NCBI RefSeq assembly: GCF_019132875.1
Contig: NZ_JAHSPF010000009.1
Coordinates: 144,957 to 208,956 of the forward strand
Reading direction: 5' to 3'
From: Erwinia phyllosphaerae
GTDB taxonomy: Bacteria; Pseudomonadota; Gammaproteobacteria; Enterobacterales; Enterobacteriaceae
Length of the DNA: 64,000 bases
Shown piece after piece: positions 24,770 to 33,307 of the stretch. The position numbers and the translations under genes were made by a program. Numbering within the stretch: position 1 is the stretch's first letter; each line of letters starts with the position of its first letter. The notes beneath the pieces are model-generated. The model had not been told where the DNA came from. It was given only the letters and a program-made list of their open reading frames with translations, and made no database searches.

Positions 24770-25564
24770 TTAAACCGGCTTTAGCGTACAGTTACCACAT
24801 TGCTGTACGGCGGGCAGGCGATAGCGCTGGCAGCAGGTGCGGCGCTGCATTTCGCCATCACGCGGCAGCATGGTGCGGTAGAAAGGATTATCGGAACCAT
24901 CAGAGAGCGAGCGTGAAAAGAAAAAGGCGTGTTCCAGCTCGGCGTGCAGGCCTGGCCCAAGCAGCGGTGCCAGCTCGCCCAGGAACCAGTGAACGGCAAA
25001 TCCGCTGTTGCTCCAGATAAGCTTGCCGTTGATGTCGCCGTGCCGCTCGATACCTTCTACGGCGGGAATAAGAAACTGCTGGATCAGCCGGTCCATGCGG
25101 CGACGGGGGCTAAGGTAACGCGCCTCTTCATCTTCCTGCACATCAATCCAGAACGCGGCGGCACGGCCGGTTTCGTGGAACTCAACGTGGATATGTTCCG
25201 GCGAGCAGTCCAGCGCGCGGTTTTCCAGCAGCAGCGCCATCATCAGCGGCGGTAGAACCAGGCCAAAATACCACTGCGCCCAGAGCGATTGCAGCGGCTT
25301 GTTCTCCCTTGGCTGTTCGCCATGCTCCCGATAGATAAAATCGCTGTAAAGCGTATTAAGGCGAGAGAAATTCTCCGGCTGCGACCACTGCGCCAGCGTC
25401 ATACAGCCTGCGGAAGCCGCCTCGTTTAGCCTGATGGTATCGAGAAAGTAGGCCCGATGCTCGCTGAACAGCGCGCGTAGCGAACCGGCCAGCGGTCGAT
25501 GGCTCTGCAAAAATATCAGCGGGTGAGAGCCATACTCGGCGCTCTGATAACGGACGGTGCTCAT
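24770..25564 (-). CDS. fhuF: Siderophore-iron reductase FhuF
   Basis: A 264-residue cytoplasmic 2Fe-2S protein that frees iron from ferric hydroxamate siderophores by reduction. The unusual cluster motif Cys-Cys-x10-Cys-x2-Cys is seen at the C-terminus (CCQRYRLPAVQQCGNC). The family region FAVHWFLGELAPLLG also fits. A Fur box lies upstream and the gene stands in the same neighbourhood as in E. coli (next to yjjZ and the tRNA-Leu cluster), supporting orthology. Confidence 0.93.
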   Translation of the reverse strand: MSTVRYQSAEYGSHPLIFLQSHRPLAGSLRALFSEHRAYFLDTIRLNEAASAGCMTLAQWSQPENFSRLNTLYSDFIYREHGEQPRENKPLQSLWAQWYFGLVLPPLMMALLLENRALDCSPEHIHVEFHETGRAAAFWIDVQEDEEARYLSPRRRMDRLIQQFLIPAVEGIERHGDINGKLIWSNSGFAVHWFLGELAPLLGPGLHAELEHAFFFSRSLSDGSDNPFYRTMLPRDGEMQRRTCCQRYRLPAVQQCGNCTLKPV

Positions 25565-25986
25565 GGGCTATTCCGCAATATCTGAGTGGGAAAACAAATG
25601 ATAATCGTTCTTGATTGTATCTGAGGGTAGTGGAACGCACAAGCCGCATTTAGTGTGGCGATCCGGCGGGGCAGAGAGAAGCCATGCCGATTTGAATTAA
25701 TATCATTATAGCCGGTAAACAGACAACAGAATTTCCTGACGATTATTATGGGGATTTGCTTTTAGTTCGTTTTTTAGCAGGTAATAATGATTTTACTTAG
25801 GGAGAATTAATAACGACAGGCTTGCTGTTTACTTAACGGAAATATCCTCAGGCTACCGTCTCTGTCAAAATAAATATAGTGCGCGATGTTTTAATTCGCG
25901 AGGCAATGCCGGCCTGTACACAGGATAAATTAAGACAAATTGAGAAATGATTTTACCGATCTGAGGATTCAGATCGGCCAGGGAAA
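25565..25986 (-). other. Intergenic region between fhuF and the GGDEF gene
   Basis: These 422 bp hold the Fur-controlled fhuF promoter at the left end. The rest is AT-rich with no convincing gene, RNA fold or repeat. The stretch 25955-25982 (ACCGATCTGAGGATTCAGATCGG core) forms a hairpin of CCGATCTGA with TCAGATCGG just after the GGDEF gene stop and may be its terminator, though the T-run is short. Confidence 0.55.
25594..25612 (-). promoter_or_regulatory. Fur box upstream of fhuF
   Basis: ACAAATGATAATCGTTCTT agrees with the 19-bp Fur consensus at 13 positions, with the core ATGATAATC intact. It stands about 30 bp before the fhuF start, consistent with iron repression known for fhuF. Confidence 0.75.
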
Positions 25987-27081
25987 TTAAAGCGCATCGG
26001 CCGGTTTTGCCAAATCTCCATGAGATAATTTTTCCCATGAAAGAATAGCATTACGGCCCCGATTTTTTACCACATAAAGGGCACGGTCAGCATTAGCCAG
26101 CGCGTCGGCAAAATTGTTGTCCACTATCGGCGCAAAACCCGCGCTGACGGTTACGTGCGTGGCGACCTGCTCATTGAACAGATGCGGGATTTCCAGTTCC
26201 TGAATGTACTGGCGGATGCGCTCTGACAGCTTCATCGCAATGGCTTCGTTAACGTTGGTCAGCAATACCAGGAACTCTTCACCACCATAGCGGGCGACAA
26301 TGTCGCGTGAACGCACCGCATCGCGAATGGCAATCGACACTCGCGCCAGCGCCTGGTCGCCCATCGCATGCCCGTAGTTGTCGTTATAAGCCTTAAAGTG
26401 GTCGATATCCAGCATCAGGATATAGTGATTACCACTATGATTTTCAAAAACATTTTTCAACCTGTTGTCCAGGCCGCGACGATTATAAAGCCCGGTCAGC
26501 GGGTCGAGCATACTCAAATCGCTCCAGCTTTGCTTCTCTTCATACAGTTGGCTGACCAGACGACGAGTAAAGCGGTCGCGCCGCCGTTGCAGGATATGAT
26601 GCAGTGTAAAACCGACCAGCGGCAGCAGAATAGTAAACAGGATGAGCAGCGTATTATGCCCACGATCCAGCACGATAACCGTCATGGAAGGCGGCAGGGT
26701 ATGCAGGCAAAACGCCAGCAGATGATCGCTCAGCGCAACGGCGCCAATAAAGAAAGCGCTGAACAGGCTTATCAGCAAAAAGCTGTTGTCAAAATAAAAG
26801 ACTAAATCAAAAGTCAGGACAATTTGCCACGCCCACAACAGGCCGATTGCCAGCGAGGCGACATTTAATATCGGAAATTTAACTCTGGGCCGCAAAAGCA
26901 TCCAGATTAACAGGAGGGCGCTAAAGGCGGCAATAATTAGCGCAGGAAAGCCGGATAAACCCTTACTTTGTTTTTTGCTGTAAATATAAAATAAAGACGC
27001 AGCGGTGTTTAAAACAAGGAATAACATCAGCGAAAGCCGATATTTGCTGTGAAGCAATTCATTATAGCTTTGTAATTTCAT
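25987..27081 (-). CDS. Membrane-bound diguanylate cyclase (GGDEF)
   Basis: A 364-residue protein that makes c-di-GMP. Residues ~15-165 contain about six hydrophobic helices, perhaps a membrane sensor. The GGDEF domain starts near residue 190 (DPLTGLYNRRG) and carries the active GGEEF at 266-270, with the metal Asp in MLDIDHFKAYND. An RxxD product-inhibition site (R257-D260) lies five residues before GGEEF, so the enzyme should be active and feedback-controlled. No EAL domain is present. E. coli has no such gene between fhuF and yjjZ, so this is a lineage insertion. Confidence 0.92.
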   Translation of the reverse strand: MKLQSYNELLHSKYRLSLMLFLVLNTAASLFYIYSKKQSKGLSGFPALIIAAFSALLLIWMLLRPRVKFPILNVASLAIGLLWAWQIVLTFDLVFYFDNSFLLISLFSAFFIGAVALSDHLLAFCLHTLPPSMTVIVLDRGHNTLLILFTILLPLVGFTLHHILQRRRDRFTRRLVSQLYEEKQSWSDLSMLDPLTGLYNRRGLDNRLKNVFENHSGNHYILMLDIDHFKAYNDNYGHAMGDQALARVSIAIRDAVRSRDIVARYGGEEFLVLLTNVNEAIAMKLSERIRQYIQELEIPHLFNEQVATHVTVSAGFAPIVDNNFADALANADRALYVVKNRGRNAILSWEKLSHGDLAKPADAL

Positions 27082-27293
27082 TCTTTTCTACTCATGACTG
27101 CCTGAATAGCATACGGTTGCCAGGAAAAAGGCAGAGCCGGGAATAGTTGCTGTAATTATTATAAGGTTTTTAGTGGGTACAGAAGCACTGACAATTTAAC
27201 ACTTAATAAGTGTGGTGTCATCTTTAAGCGTCATTATTAAACGGCAGGCAAACAATTCTTGCTGCAAAACGATAAAAGTTCTTATATGCTATT

Positions 27294-27312
27294 GGTAATC
27301 ATTATCATTAAG
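27294..27312 (+). promoter_or_regulatory. Fur box upstream of yjjZ
   Basis: GGTAATCATTATCATTAAG read on either strand matches the 19-bp Fur consensus at 15 positions. It lies just before the ribosome site of yjjZ, so ferric Fur should repress this gene. Confidence 0.82.
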
Positions 27313-27328
27313 AGGGGTGGGTGATACG

Positions 27329-27613
27329 ATGCTGACGGCAATGATAACCGCCTGCGGATTATGGGGAGTGAGCTGGATGCTGGGCAAAAAACTTGATAGC
27401 GCGTGGGGCGTGCTGCTCCCTTGTGCAATCATCCCTTTGATTACGTTGCTAAATCTTTCTTTCAGCGAGTGGCGCATAGTGATGGTGATCGCGCTGCTGG
27501 CGACCGTGGTGATGCTGTATCACAAACGGCTGCGGCACTACCTGCTGTTGCCTTCCTGTATTGCGCTGGCCGGCGGCATGGCGGCGATTTCGGTTAATTT
27601 CGGCATGCTTTAA
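27329..27613 (+). CDS. yjjZ: DUF1435 membrane protein YjjZ
   Basis: A 94-residue protein with three to four hydrophobic segments (for example MLTAMITACGLWGVSWML and VMVIALLATVVMLY), fitting the DUF1435 family. Its function is unknown. The position between fhuF and the tRNA-Leu cluster and the Fur box agree with E. coli yjjZ. The ATG is preferred to a GTG twelve bases upstream because that GTG overlaps the AGAGGGG ribosome site. Confidence 0.82.
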   Translation: MLTAMITACGLWGVSWMLGKKLDSAWGVLLPCAIIPLITLLNLSFSEWRIVMVIALLATVVMLYHKRLRHYLLLPSCIALAGGMAAISVNFGML

Positions 27614-27750
27614 ATGATAAAAACAGGTGCGAAAAAGGGCCATGGAAAAATAAAGGCAAATTTTTATTGAGTGGGTTCAGACAGATCGGATCAGCAGGGA
27701 AAAGGTGGCTAATACACAAAGAGAAACAGCATTGTGGTGCTTTAGCAGCG
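27614..27750 (+). other. Short non-coding stretch after yjjZ
   Basis: No gene or clear terminator is seen between the yjjZ stop and the repeat array. An open frame continues into the array but lacks a credible start or ribosome site. Confidence 0.4.
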
Positions 27751-28046
27751 AGAGATGAGAGTAAAAGAGATGGTTTAACAGGGAGCGATGAGAGCAAAAG
27801 AGATGGTTTAACAGGGAGCGGTAAGAGCAAAAGAGATGGTTTAACAGAGAGCGATGAGAGCAAAAGAGATGGTTTAACAGGGAGCGATGAGAGTAAAAGA
27901 GATGGTTTAACAGGGAGCGGTAAGAGCAAAAGAGATGGTGTAACAGGAGCGGTGAGAGCAAAAGAGATGGTTTAACAGGAAACGGTAACAGTAAAGGAGA
28001 TGGTGTAACAGGGAGCGGTGAAAGTAAAAATATGCTTTAACAGCGA
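27751..28046 (+). repeat. 33-bp tandem repeat array (9 copies)
   Basis: Nine units begin at 27751, 27784, 27817, 27850, 27883, 27916, 27948, 27981 and 28014. The common unit is AGCGATGAGAGCAAAAG plus AGATGGTTTAACAGGG. Unit six lacks one base, which breaks any long reading frame, and the last two units have drifted. Two sub-types alternate (GATGAG and GGTAAG). The array lies between the ends of yjjZ and the tRNA-Leu operon, which run towards each other. No spacers are present, so it is not CRISPR. Confidence 0.92.
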
Positions 28047-28089
28047 GAGATTGTAACAGGGAAGGGAGAGCAGAAAAGGTTGTTCAACG

Positions 28090-28176
28090 TGGTGCGAAGA
28101 GAGGGACTTGAACCCTCACGTCCGTAAGAACACTAACACCTGAAGCTAGCGCGTCTACCAATTCCGCCACCTTCGC
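28090..28176 (-). tRNA. leuV: tRNA-Leu (CAG), copy 3 of the operon
   Basis: An 87-nt class II tRNA with a long variable arm: acceptor GCGAAGG, anticodon loop with CAG (TTCAGGT), variable arm TTAGTGTTCTTACGGACG, T arm GGGTTCAAGTCCC and encoded CCA. It equals E. coli leuQ/leuP/leuV. It is the last of three in the minus-strand operon. Confidence 0.96.
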
Positions 28177-28209
28177 ATCGTGTTGAACTGTCTATTCATA
28201 TCACCGCAT

Positions 28210-28296
28210 TGGTGCGAAGAGAGGGACTTGAACCCTCACGTCCGTAAGAACACTAACACCTGAAGCTAGCGCGTCTACCAATTCCGCCACCTTCGC
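28210..28296 (-). tRNA. leuP: tRNA-Leu (CAG), copy 2 of the operon
   Basis: Identical in sequence to the copy at 28090, separated from it by 33 bp. Same 87-nt class II fold with CAG anticodon and encoded CCA. Confidence 0.96.
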
Positions 28297-28327
28297 GCAG
28301 TGCGCGTAACATGAATAACGTGGTTTT

Positions 28328-28414
28328 TGGTGCGAAGAGAGGGACTTGAACCCTCACGTCCGTAAGGACACTAACACCTGAAGCTAGCGCGTCTACCAAT
28401 TCCGCCACCTTCGC
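28328..28414 (-). tRNA. leuQ: tRNA-Leu (CAG), copy 1 of the operon
   Basis: First tRNA after the promoter. It differs from the other two copies by one base in the variable arm (GTCC instead of GTTC), which turns a wobble into a full pair. 31 bp separate it from copy 2. Anticodon CAG reads CUG, the commonest Leu codon. Confidence 0.96.
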
Positions 28415-28457
28415 GTACCGTCAACATAACAACGTTATATTGCAACCACGGAGGCGC

Positions 28458-28485
28458 ATTCTAGAGATTTTCCCCGGCGCGTCAA
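28458..28485 (-). promoter_or_regulatory. Promoter of the tRNA-Leu operon
   Basis: On the minus strand TTGACG, a 16-bp spacer and TAGAAT are followed by the GC-rich GCGCCTCC, the discriminator form of stringently controlled stable-RNA promoters. The first tRNA starts 44 bp downstream of the -10. Confidence 0.8.
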
Positions 28486-28607
28486 CAGTTATTTAACGTT
28501 GCTGCGGCGATCGCTGCAAAAAGCGGCATTTTACGAACGCACCCGTTCTTCATGTAGAACTCCGCACACAAAGGCCACGTTTTTTGCCAGCGCCAGCGTC
28601 AGGCTCA

Positions 28608-28708
28608 GGGAACACGGGCCGCTCGGAAAGACACAAAAGACGCCATCCCTGGCAGTTCGCAGCGCGGCGTCCCTGCCGCGATACGCTTTCCGATCGACCC
28701 GTGTTCCC
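28608..28708. repeat. Long imperfect inverted repeat between tRNA-Leu and rsmC
   Basis: A 23-bp left arm (28608-28630, starting GGGAACACGGG) and right arm (28686-28708, ending CCCGTGTTCCC) match at 21 of 23 positions as an inverted repeat. One of the two differences is a G-U pair in minus-strand RNA. The 55-bp space between holds a further perfect hairpin GCGGC-GTCCCT-GCCGC. The region 28486-28751 has no credible gene; a 69-codon minus-strand frame across it lacks coding character. It may be a dispersed repeat family or a structured RNA. Confidence 0.65.
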
Positions 28709-28751
28709 CTCGCTTCAAATCCGGCATCCGCGTGAGGCAAAAAACCGCGAA

Positions 28752-29786
28752 TCAGCGCTGAGCTTTTGCCGCGCGCGACCAGACGGCGCGATAAACCTTA
28801 AAGCGACCCGTCTGCGCCAGCACTTCATGGCTGCCGAAGGTTTCGTCCAGCACCTGGGCATAAGGCAGGAAGGCGTTCGCAACAATACGCAGCTCGCCGC
28901 CCATATTCAGATGCTTCGCCGCGCCGCGGATCAGCGTTTGCGCCGCGTCCAGGCTGGTCTGCATACCGTCATGGAATGGCGGGTTTGAGATAATCAGATC
29001 GAAACGGCCCTGCACCTCGGAATAAACGTTGCTGGCAAAAACATCGCCCTGCAAATCGTTAGCGGCCAGGGTAGCCTTACTGGCTTCCACCGCCGCCGCG
29101 CCTACGTCGGTCAGCGTCAATCGTACTTTCGGCGAGAAACTCGCCAGCATGGCGGAAAGCACGCCCGTGCCGCAGCCTACGTCCAGCACTTTGCCTCTCA
29201 TATGCGGCGTCAGCGTAGAAAGCAGCAGGTTACTGCCCGCATCCAGACCGTCACGGCTGAAGACGCCAGGCAGCGTTTTGATCGTCAGATCGCCCAGCTC
29301 ATACTCATTCCAGTATGCTTTAGCATCGAATGTCGGCTGCTCGTCCAGACGACCATGGTAAAGTCCGCAGCGGCGCGCGCTGTCGATTTTATTCAGCTTC
29401 GCCCAGCCTTCTACAATCTGTTCTGCGCTACGCACGCCGCTGCGGTTCTCGCCAACGATAAACAGTTCGCTGCCCACGGGCAGTAAAGAAAGCAGGTTTT
29501 CCAGCTGGAACAGCGCTTCCGGCTTATTCTTTGGCCAGAAATAGACCAGCGTGTCGCAGTCGGCGACCATTTCCGGCGTCGCCACCAGGCCATAGCAGGC
29601 ATGTTCACCCATCGTACGGCTGAGGATCTGCCAGTGATGATATTGCTGGGTATGTACCCGGCTCAGCGCGGTTTCCAGTTGGGCGGGCAGGTCATCCTGC
29701 AGATCGCCAGCAAACAGCACGCGGCGTTGAGTAAATTCATCACTGTGGCGCAGTATCACTTCACTGGCCGGGGTAAATGCGGACAT
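28752..29786 (-). CDS. rsmC: 16S rRNA m2G1207 methyltransferase RsmC
   Basis: A 344-residue enzyme (E. coli RsmC has 343) that methylates G1207 of 16S rRNA in the assembled 30S subunit. The C-terminal SAM domain shows [17 protein letters not shown] (residues ~198-214) and the catalytic [13 protein letters not shown] motif (residues ~260-272); the N-terminal half is the degenerate duplicate domain. The start at 29786 is chosen by alignment to the family ([16 protein letters not shown]); a long upstream open frame is not coding. It diverges from holD. Confidence 0.96.
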   Translation of the reverse strand: MSAFTPASEVILRHSDEFTQRRVLFAGDLQDDLPAQLETALSRVHTQQYHHWQILSRTMGEHACYGLVATPEMVADCDTLVYFWPKNKPEALFQLENLLSLLPVGSELFIVGENRSGVRSAEQIVEGWAKLNKIDSARRCGLYHGRLDEQPTFDAKAYWNEYELGDLTIKTLPGVFSRDGLDAGSNLLLSTLTPHMRGKVLDVGCGTGVLSAMLASFSPKVRLTLTDVGAAAVEASKATLAANDLQGDVFASNVYSEVQGRFDLIISNPPFHDGMQTSLDAAQTLIRGAAKHLNMGGELRIVANAFLPYAQVLDETFGSHEVLAQTGRFKVYRAVWSRAAKAQR

Positions 29787-29892
29787 CGGTGGCTCCTTAC
29801 AAATCAGAGCGGCGATTATAGTGGTTTGTTGGCGCAGATTCGATGGGTTTGCTAGCATAGCGTCGCAATTGGGCGACCAGACGGGAAAAATG

Positions 29893-30312
29893 ATGTCTTC
29901 CAGACGTGACTGGTTATTACAGCAGATGGGGATTACGCAATATACGCTGCGGCGTCCGCGCGCGCTGCACGGCGAGGTATCCATCTCATTGCCGGAGCAG
30001 ACGCGACTGCTGATTGTGGCTGAGGTGCCGCCGCCATTAAGCGATCCGTTAATCCGCGACGTGCTTGCCGCCATGCTGGTGCGCGAGCACGAAGTGATGG
30101 CGCTGACGCCCGACCAGCTGGCGATGTTGCCCGATGAAACCCGCTGTATCAGCTGGTGCCTGGGGCTAAACGTGCCGGTAGCGGTTAACGGTTCTCAACT
30201 CGCTTCGCCCGTACTGGCGGAGCTTTATCACAATGCCGACGCCAAACGGGCGCTATGGCAGCAGATCTCCCACTATGAATCCGATTTCTTTACTGACGGC
30301 GCAAGATCTTGA
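29893..30312 (+). CDS. holD: DNA polymerase III psi subunit HolD
   Basis: A 139-residue protein that bridges the clamp loader to chi (HolC) and SSB. The N-terminus [20 protein letters not shown] is the conserved clamp-loader binding peptide; E. coli HolD has SRRDWQLQQLGITQ at the same place. Two ATGs are adjacent (29890 and 29893); the second has better spacing to GGGA. It overlaps rimI by 38 bp, as in E. coli. Confidence 0.95.
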   Translation: MSSRRDWLLQQMGITQYTLRRPRALHGEVSISLPEQTRLLIVAEVPPPLSDPLIRDVLAAMLVREHEVMALTPDQLAMLPDETRCISWCLGLNVPVAVNGSQLASPVLAELYHNADAKRALWQQISHYESDFFTDGARS

Positions 30313-30715
30313 CCGTGCGTTTGCCATTGAACAGCGCAGCCACGCTTTTCCCTGGAGTGAAAAAACCTTTGCCAGCAATCAGGGCGAACGGTATCTGAAC
30401 TATCGGCTGGATGTCGGCACGGAAATGGCGGCGTTCGCCATCACCCAGGTTGTGCTGGATGAAGCCACGCTGTTTAACCTGGCCGTCGATCCGGCATATC
30501 AGCGTCGGGGCCTTGGCCGCACGCTGCTGCAACATCTGATTTCCGAGCTTGAACAGCGCGGCGTGCTGACGCTGTGGCTGGAAGTTCGCGCCTCGAACCA
30601 TGCTGCCATCGCGCTTTATCAGCAGCTGGATTTCAACGAGGTTTCGGTTCGCCGCAACTACTATCCCACCGCCGAGGGGAAAGAAGACGCCATCATTATG
30701 GCGCTAACAATTTAA
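30275..30715 (+). CDS. rimI: Ribosomal protein S18-alanine N-acetyltransferase RimI
   Basis: A 146-residue GNAT acetyltransferase that acetylates the N-terminal Ala of ribosomal protein S18. The HAFPWSEKTFASNQGERYLN region and the acetyl-CoA motif VDPAYQRRGLGRTLLQHLI are near-identical to E. coli RimI. The ATG at 30275 inside holD is set by the conserved MNPIS start. Operon order holD-rimI-yjjG is conserved. Confidence 0.96.
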   Translation: MNPISLLTAQDLDRAFAIEQRSHAFPWSEKTFASNQGERYLNYRLDVGTEMAAFAITQVVLDEATLFNLAVDPAYQRRGLGRTLLQHLISELEQRGVLTLWLEVRASNHAAIALYQQLDFNEVSVRRNYYPTAEGKEDAIIMALTI

Positions 30716-30724
30716 GGGCCAGGC

Positions 30725-31405
30725 ATGCTTAAAGAATGGGACTGGATTTTATTTGACGCCGACGACACGCTGTTTCACTTTGATGCGTTCGCCGGTTTAC
30801 AGCGTCTTTTTCAGCAGTACGACGTGGTATTCTCGCCGGATGATTATCAGGAATATCAGTCTGTTAATAAGCCGTTGTGGGTAGAGTATCAGAACGGGGC
30901 GATCACCGCCTTACAGCTTCAGCACCAGCGTTTTCAAGGCTGGGCAGACAAGCTAAACGTCACCCCGCTTGATTTGAATAACGGCTTTTTAAGCGCGATG
31001 GGCGAGCTTTGCCTGCCGCTGACCGGCGCGGTCAATCTGCTTAACAGTCTGAAAGGCAAAGTAAAGATGGGGATTATTACCAACGGCTTTACGGCGTTAC
31101 AGCAGGTTCGCCTGGAGCGTACCGGCTTCCTGGACTATTTCGATCTGCTGGTGATTTCGGAACAGGTCGGTCACGCCAAGCCGCATCCGGCCATTTTTGA
31201 CTACGCGCTGGAAAAGATGGGCCAGCCGCCCCGTGAGCGGGTGATGATGGTGGGTGACAATCCCGATTCCGATATCCTCGGCGGCATACGTGCCGGACTG
31301 GCAACCTGCTGGCTAAATGCGGATAACCGTCCTCTACCTGAGGGCATTAAGCCCGACTGGCAGGTCGCTACGCTCTCTGAACTGCAAGATATTCTTAACG
31401 CTTAA
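30725..31405 (+). CDS. yjjG: Pyrimidine 5'-nucleotidase YjjG (HAD family)
   Basis: A 226-residue HAD phosphatase. Motif I is FDADDTL (nucleophile Asp at residue 11 and acid Asp at 13), motif II is GIITNGF, and motif IV is [14 protein letters not shown]. coli YjjG dephosphorylates dUMP, dTMP and toxic pyrimidine analogues, keeping non-canonical bases out of DNA. It follows rimI by 9 bp and is the last gene of the conserved block; in E. coli prfC is next, here a T6SS. Confidence 0.95.
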   Translation: MLKEWDWILFDADDTLFHFDAFAGLQRLFQQYDVVFSPDDYQEYQSVNKPLWVEYQNGAITALQLQHQRFQGWADKLNVTPLDLNNGFLSAMGELCLPLTGAVNLLNSLKGKVKMGIITNGFTALQQVRLERTGFLDYFDLLVISEQVGHAKPHPAIFDYALEKMGQPPRERVMMVGDNPDSDILGGIRAGLATCWLNADNRPLPEGIKPDWQVATLSELQDILNA

Positions 31406-32277
31406 GTTTGCCTTTTTTGGTTTTTATCCCTCTCTAAAATCAAATGTATGGCATTGGTATCGCTGTTATGCGGCCAGTTTGGCAAACAGCGATACATTAT
31501 CCTTTTTATTTTTCCCTCAAAATTACTTCGCGCGACTATACCAAAGTCTAGTGCCAGCCCCGCCTGCGCATTTATAATATTTAGTTATTAAAAAAATTAA
31601 TTTTAGTAGCTTATCTTGCTATTAAGGTTAACGGTTCGTCACCAGACAGGGAAAATTCCTGGAAAAAGCCCGCCATTCAGACAGAATTTACTTTATTTTT
31701 TAACATTAGAATCGCTAACGTTTTTGCGCGTTTGTGGCAAGCGTTGAATAATTGGAAGGACTCTGTAAACTTGCCGCAAATTTTCTCTCGAATGCTTACA
31801 TTCTTACGGGCAGCCTGCTTCAGTGCTGGCTCGTGCGGTAGCTATGGTGGCGCTCGGTGTGGCGTAAAGATGAACGTTTTTCTCAGCTTACGCGCATTGC
31901 TACTATGAAATATCTGCAAATAATCAATAAAGAAAGTCTGAAAAAAAGTGTGTCACACCTACTCGATTTCAAAACCCGAAGGTAGAAAAAATGCCTGAAG
32001 GCGTGCCTACGTGACGCAATTTGTTTATGTGATAGCGGAAAAATCCATCACCTTGCTTGATAGTTAATCCGCTAATCGTTAGCCCGCCCATTTTGTGCGG
32101 GTTAACGCCAACTTACGGTTTTGTTAATGAAAGCCGTAACGCGCTGGACCCAACGACTCTTTATTACCCTGGCGCAACCAGCGCTAACCAGACCCTTTTT
32201 TATTCGGCGCGGTAACCATCGGGCCGACACGCATGTCTGTATACGCCTTTTTCAACCAACACTTCATGAGGACCCGG
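31406..32277 (+). other. Long non-coding region between yjjG and the T6SS
   Basis: These 872 bp have no credible gene. The region marks the synteny break and must hold the T6SS promoter. Possible sites are two sigma54-like elements with the GG-N10-GC spacing (31449-31464, TGGCATTGGTATCGCT; 32170-32185, TGGCGCAACCAGCGCT), both imperfect, and an 11-base palindrome GTGTGTCACAC at 31948. No terminator with a clear T-run was found after yjjG. Confidence 0.5.
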
Positions 32278-32775
32278 GTGAAAATTCAAATCGCATTAAG
32301 TCTGCTTTTTGTTCTGACGGTAGCGGGATGTAAAGCGCCACCGCCGCCAGTAACGGACGACACTATCGTTTCCAGCACCGTAGACGGCGTAAAGCTGACC
32401 TACCGCCATGCGGTACAGCCGCCAACTTCCTTTACGCCGATGGGTGAAGAGTACCGCGCGCTGTATGCCGCTTCGGTCATGACGCGCCCTGATTTTGGCG
32501 GCAAGCTGGTCAGCCATCTGGAAAACGGCAAGCCTTATACCGTTTTAGGCGCGGTGGAAAACAACTGGTTTGCCATTGCTGAACAGGGTGAAGAGCAGCT
32601 GATTGGCTACGTGCCGCTGCGCGCGGTCGTCAAAAGCGACCTGTACGACAAAACCGTTAAGGCAGATTCACGCCGCAAGCGCGCTCGCGCACCGGCGAAA
32701 AAAACCTGCGTGGCGGTAGATGGCGACAGCAAAGCTTGCCAGAACAGCAACAGCGGAACCTGGGTTATCGATTAA
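32278..32775 (+). CDS. T6SS-linked SH3-domain lipoprotein
   Basis: A 165-residue lipoprotein: signal peptide with lipobox TVAGC (Cys at residue 18), then an SH3-like beta domain (residues ~60-125; VLGAVENNWFAIAEQGEEQ is the core) and a basic tail with KRARAPAKK and two Cys. GTG at 32278 is preferred because GAGGA lies 5 bases before it; ATGs at 32266 and 32233 would lengthen the signal peptide. It is the first gene before tssJ and probably an envelope accessory, possibly contacting peptidoglycan. Its role in secretion is inferred from position. Confidence 0.78.
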   Translation: MKIQIALSLLFVLTVAGCKAPPPPVTDDTIVSSTVDGVKLTYRHAVQPPTSFTPMGEEYRALYAASVMTRPDFGGKLVSHLENGKPYTVLGAVENNWFAIAEQGEEQLIGYVPLRAVVKSDLYDKTVKADSRRKRARAPAKKTCVAVDGDSKACQNSNSGTWVID

Positions 32776-32799
32776 TAAACGGGCCGACGGCCAGTAATT

Positions 32800-33288
32800 A
32801 TGAACAGAAACTTTTTACGCCTGAGCTTTCAGGCGTTTTTCCTGATGGCATTTAGCGTGCTGACAGGCTGCACTTCGCACAGCGTACCCACTCATTACAG
32901 CCTGGTCTTCCAGAACTCTCCGCAGGTTAACAACGGCGCGCCGCTTAAGGTTCGCGTGTTGCTGCTGAGATCGGATGCCGATTTCATGTCTGCTGATTTT
33001 TATTCGTTGCAAAACAAAACCTCTGCCCTGTTAGGCGGGGCGTTGCTGAACAGCGAACAACTCTTCCTGATGCCTGGAAAAGGCAATAAAACCCTGCAAG
33101 GCCCTCTTCCTGCCGAGGCTCGCTATGTCGGCGTGCTGGCGGAATATCAGACGCTCGACGGCAAAAAATGGCGTCTTGCGCTGCCGCTGCCCGTGGGCGC
33201 GGAAAAGCAATCGGTCTGGCAGCAGACGGATAACGAGCTGCGCGCCAGCCTTATCGCTAACGACAGCGGCCTGATCGCCGTTCACTGA
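32800..33288 (+). CDS. tssJ: T6SS outer-membrane lipoprotein TssJ
   Basis: A 162-residue lipoprotein with the lipobox LTGC (Cys at residue 24), then the TssJ/VasD beta-sandwich (THYSLVFQNSPQVNN start, with the LLRSDADFMSADFYSL helix-loop). TssJ anchors the TssJLM membrane complex to the outer membrane by binding TssM. It precedes tssK by 19 bp. Length is usual for the family. Confidence 0.9.
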   Translation: MNRNFLRLSFQAFFLMAFSVLTGCTSHSVPTHYSLVFQNSPQVNNGAPLKVRVLLLRSDADFMSADFYSLQNKTSALLGGALLNSEQLFLMPGKGNKTLQGPLPAEARYVGVLAEYQTLDGKKWRLALPLPVGAEKQSVWQQTDNELRASLIANDSGLIAVH

Positions 33289-33307
33289 TGCCCAAACGGA
33301 ACCCTTT

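Noticed and set aside
27667..27975. A 102-codon frame running through the 33-bp array, coding SKRDGLTG repeats
   Set aside because: It would need a TTG start without a ribosome site, and one repeat unit has lost a base, which scrambles the frame; open frames in a stop-free repeat are expected by chance.
24023..28046. CRISPR array
   Set aside because: Both arrays are head-to-tail units without unique spacers, and no cas gene is near.
28531..28740. A 69-codon minus-strand frame between the tRNA-Leu operon and rsmC
   Set aside because: It lies over the inverted repeat, has no ribosome site and no protein-like pattern; treated as repeat or structured RNA.
29787..30074. A longer N-terminus for RsmC
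   Set aside because: The extra 96 codons are the reverse of the holD coding region and promoter; the family start and length fit the ATG at 29786.
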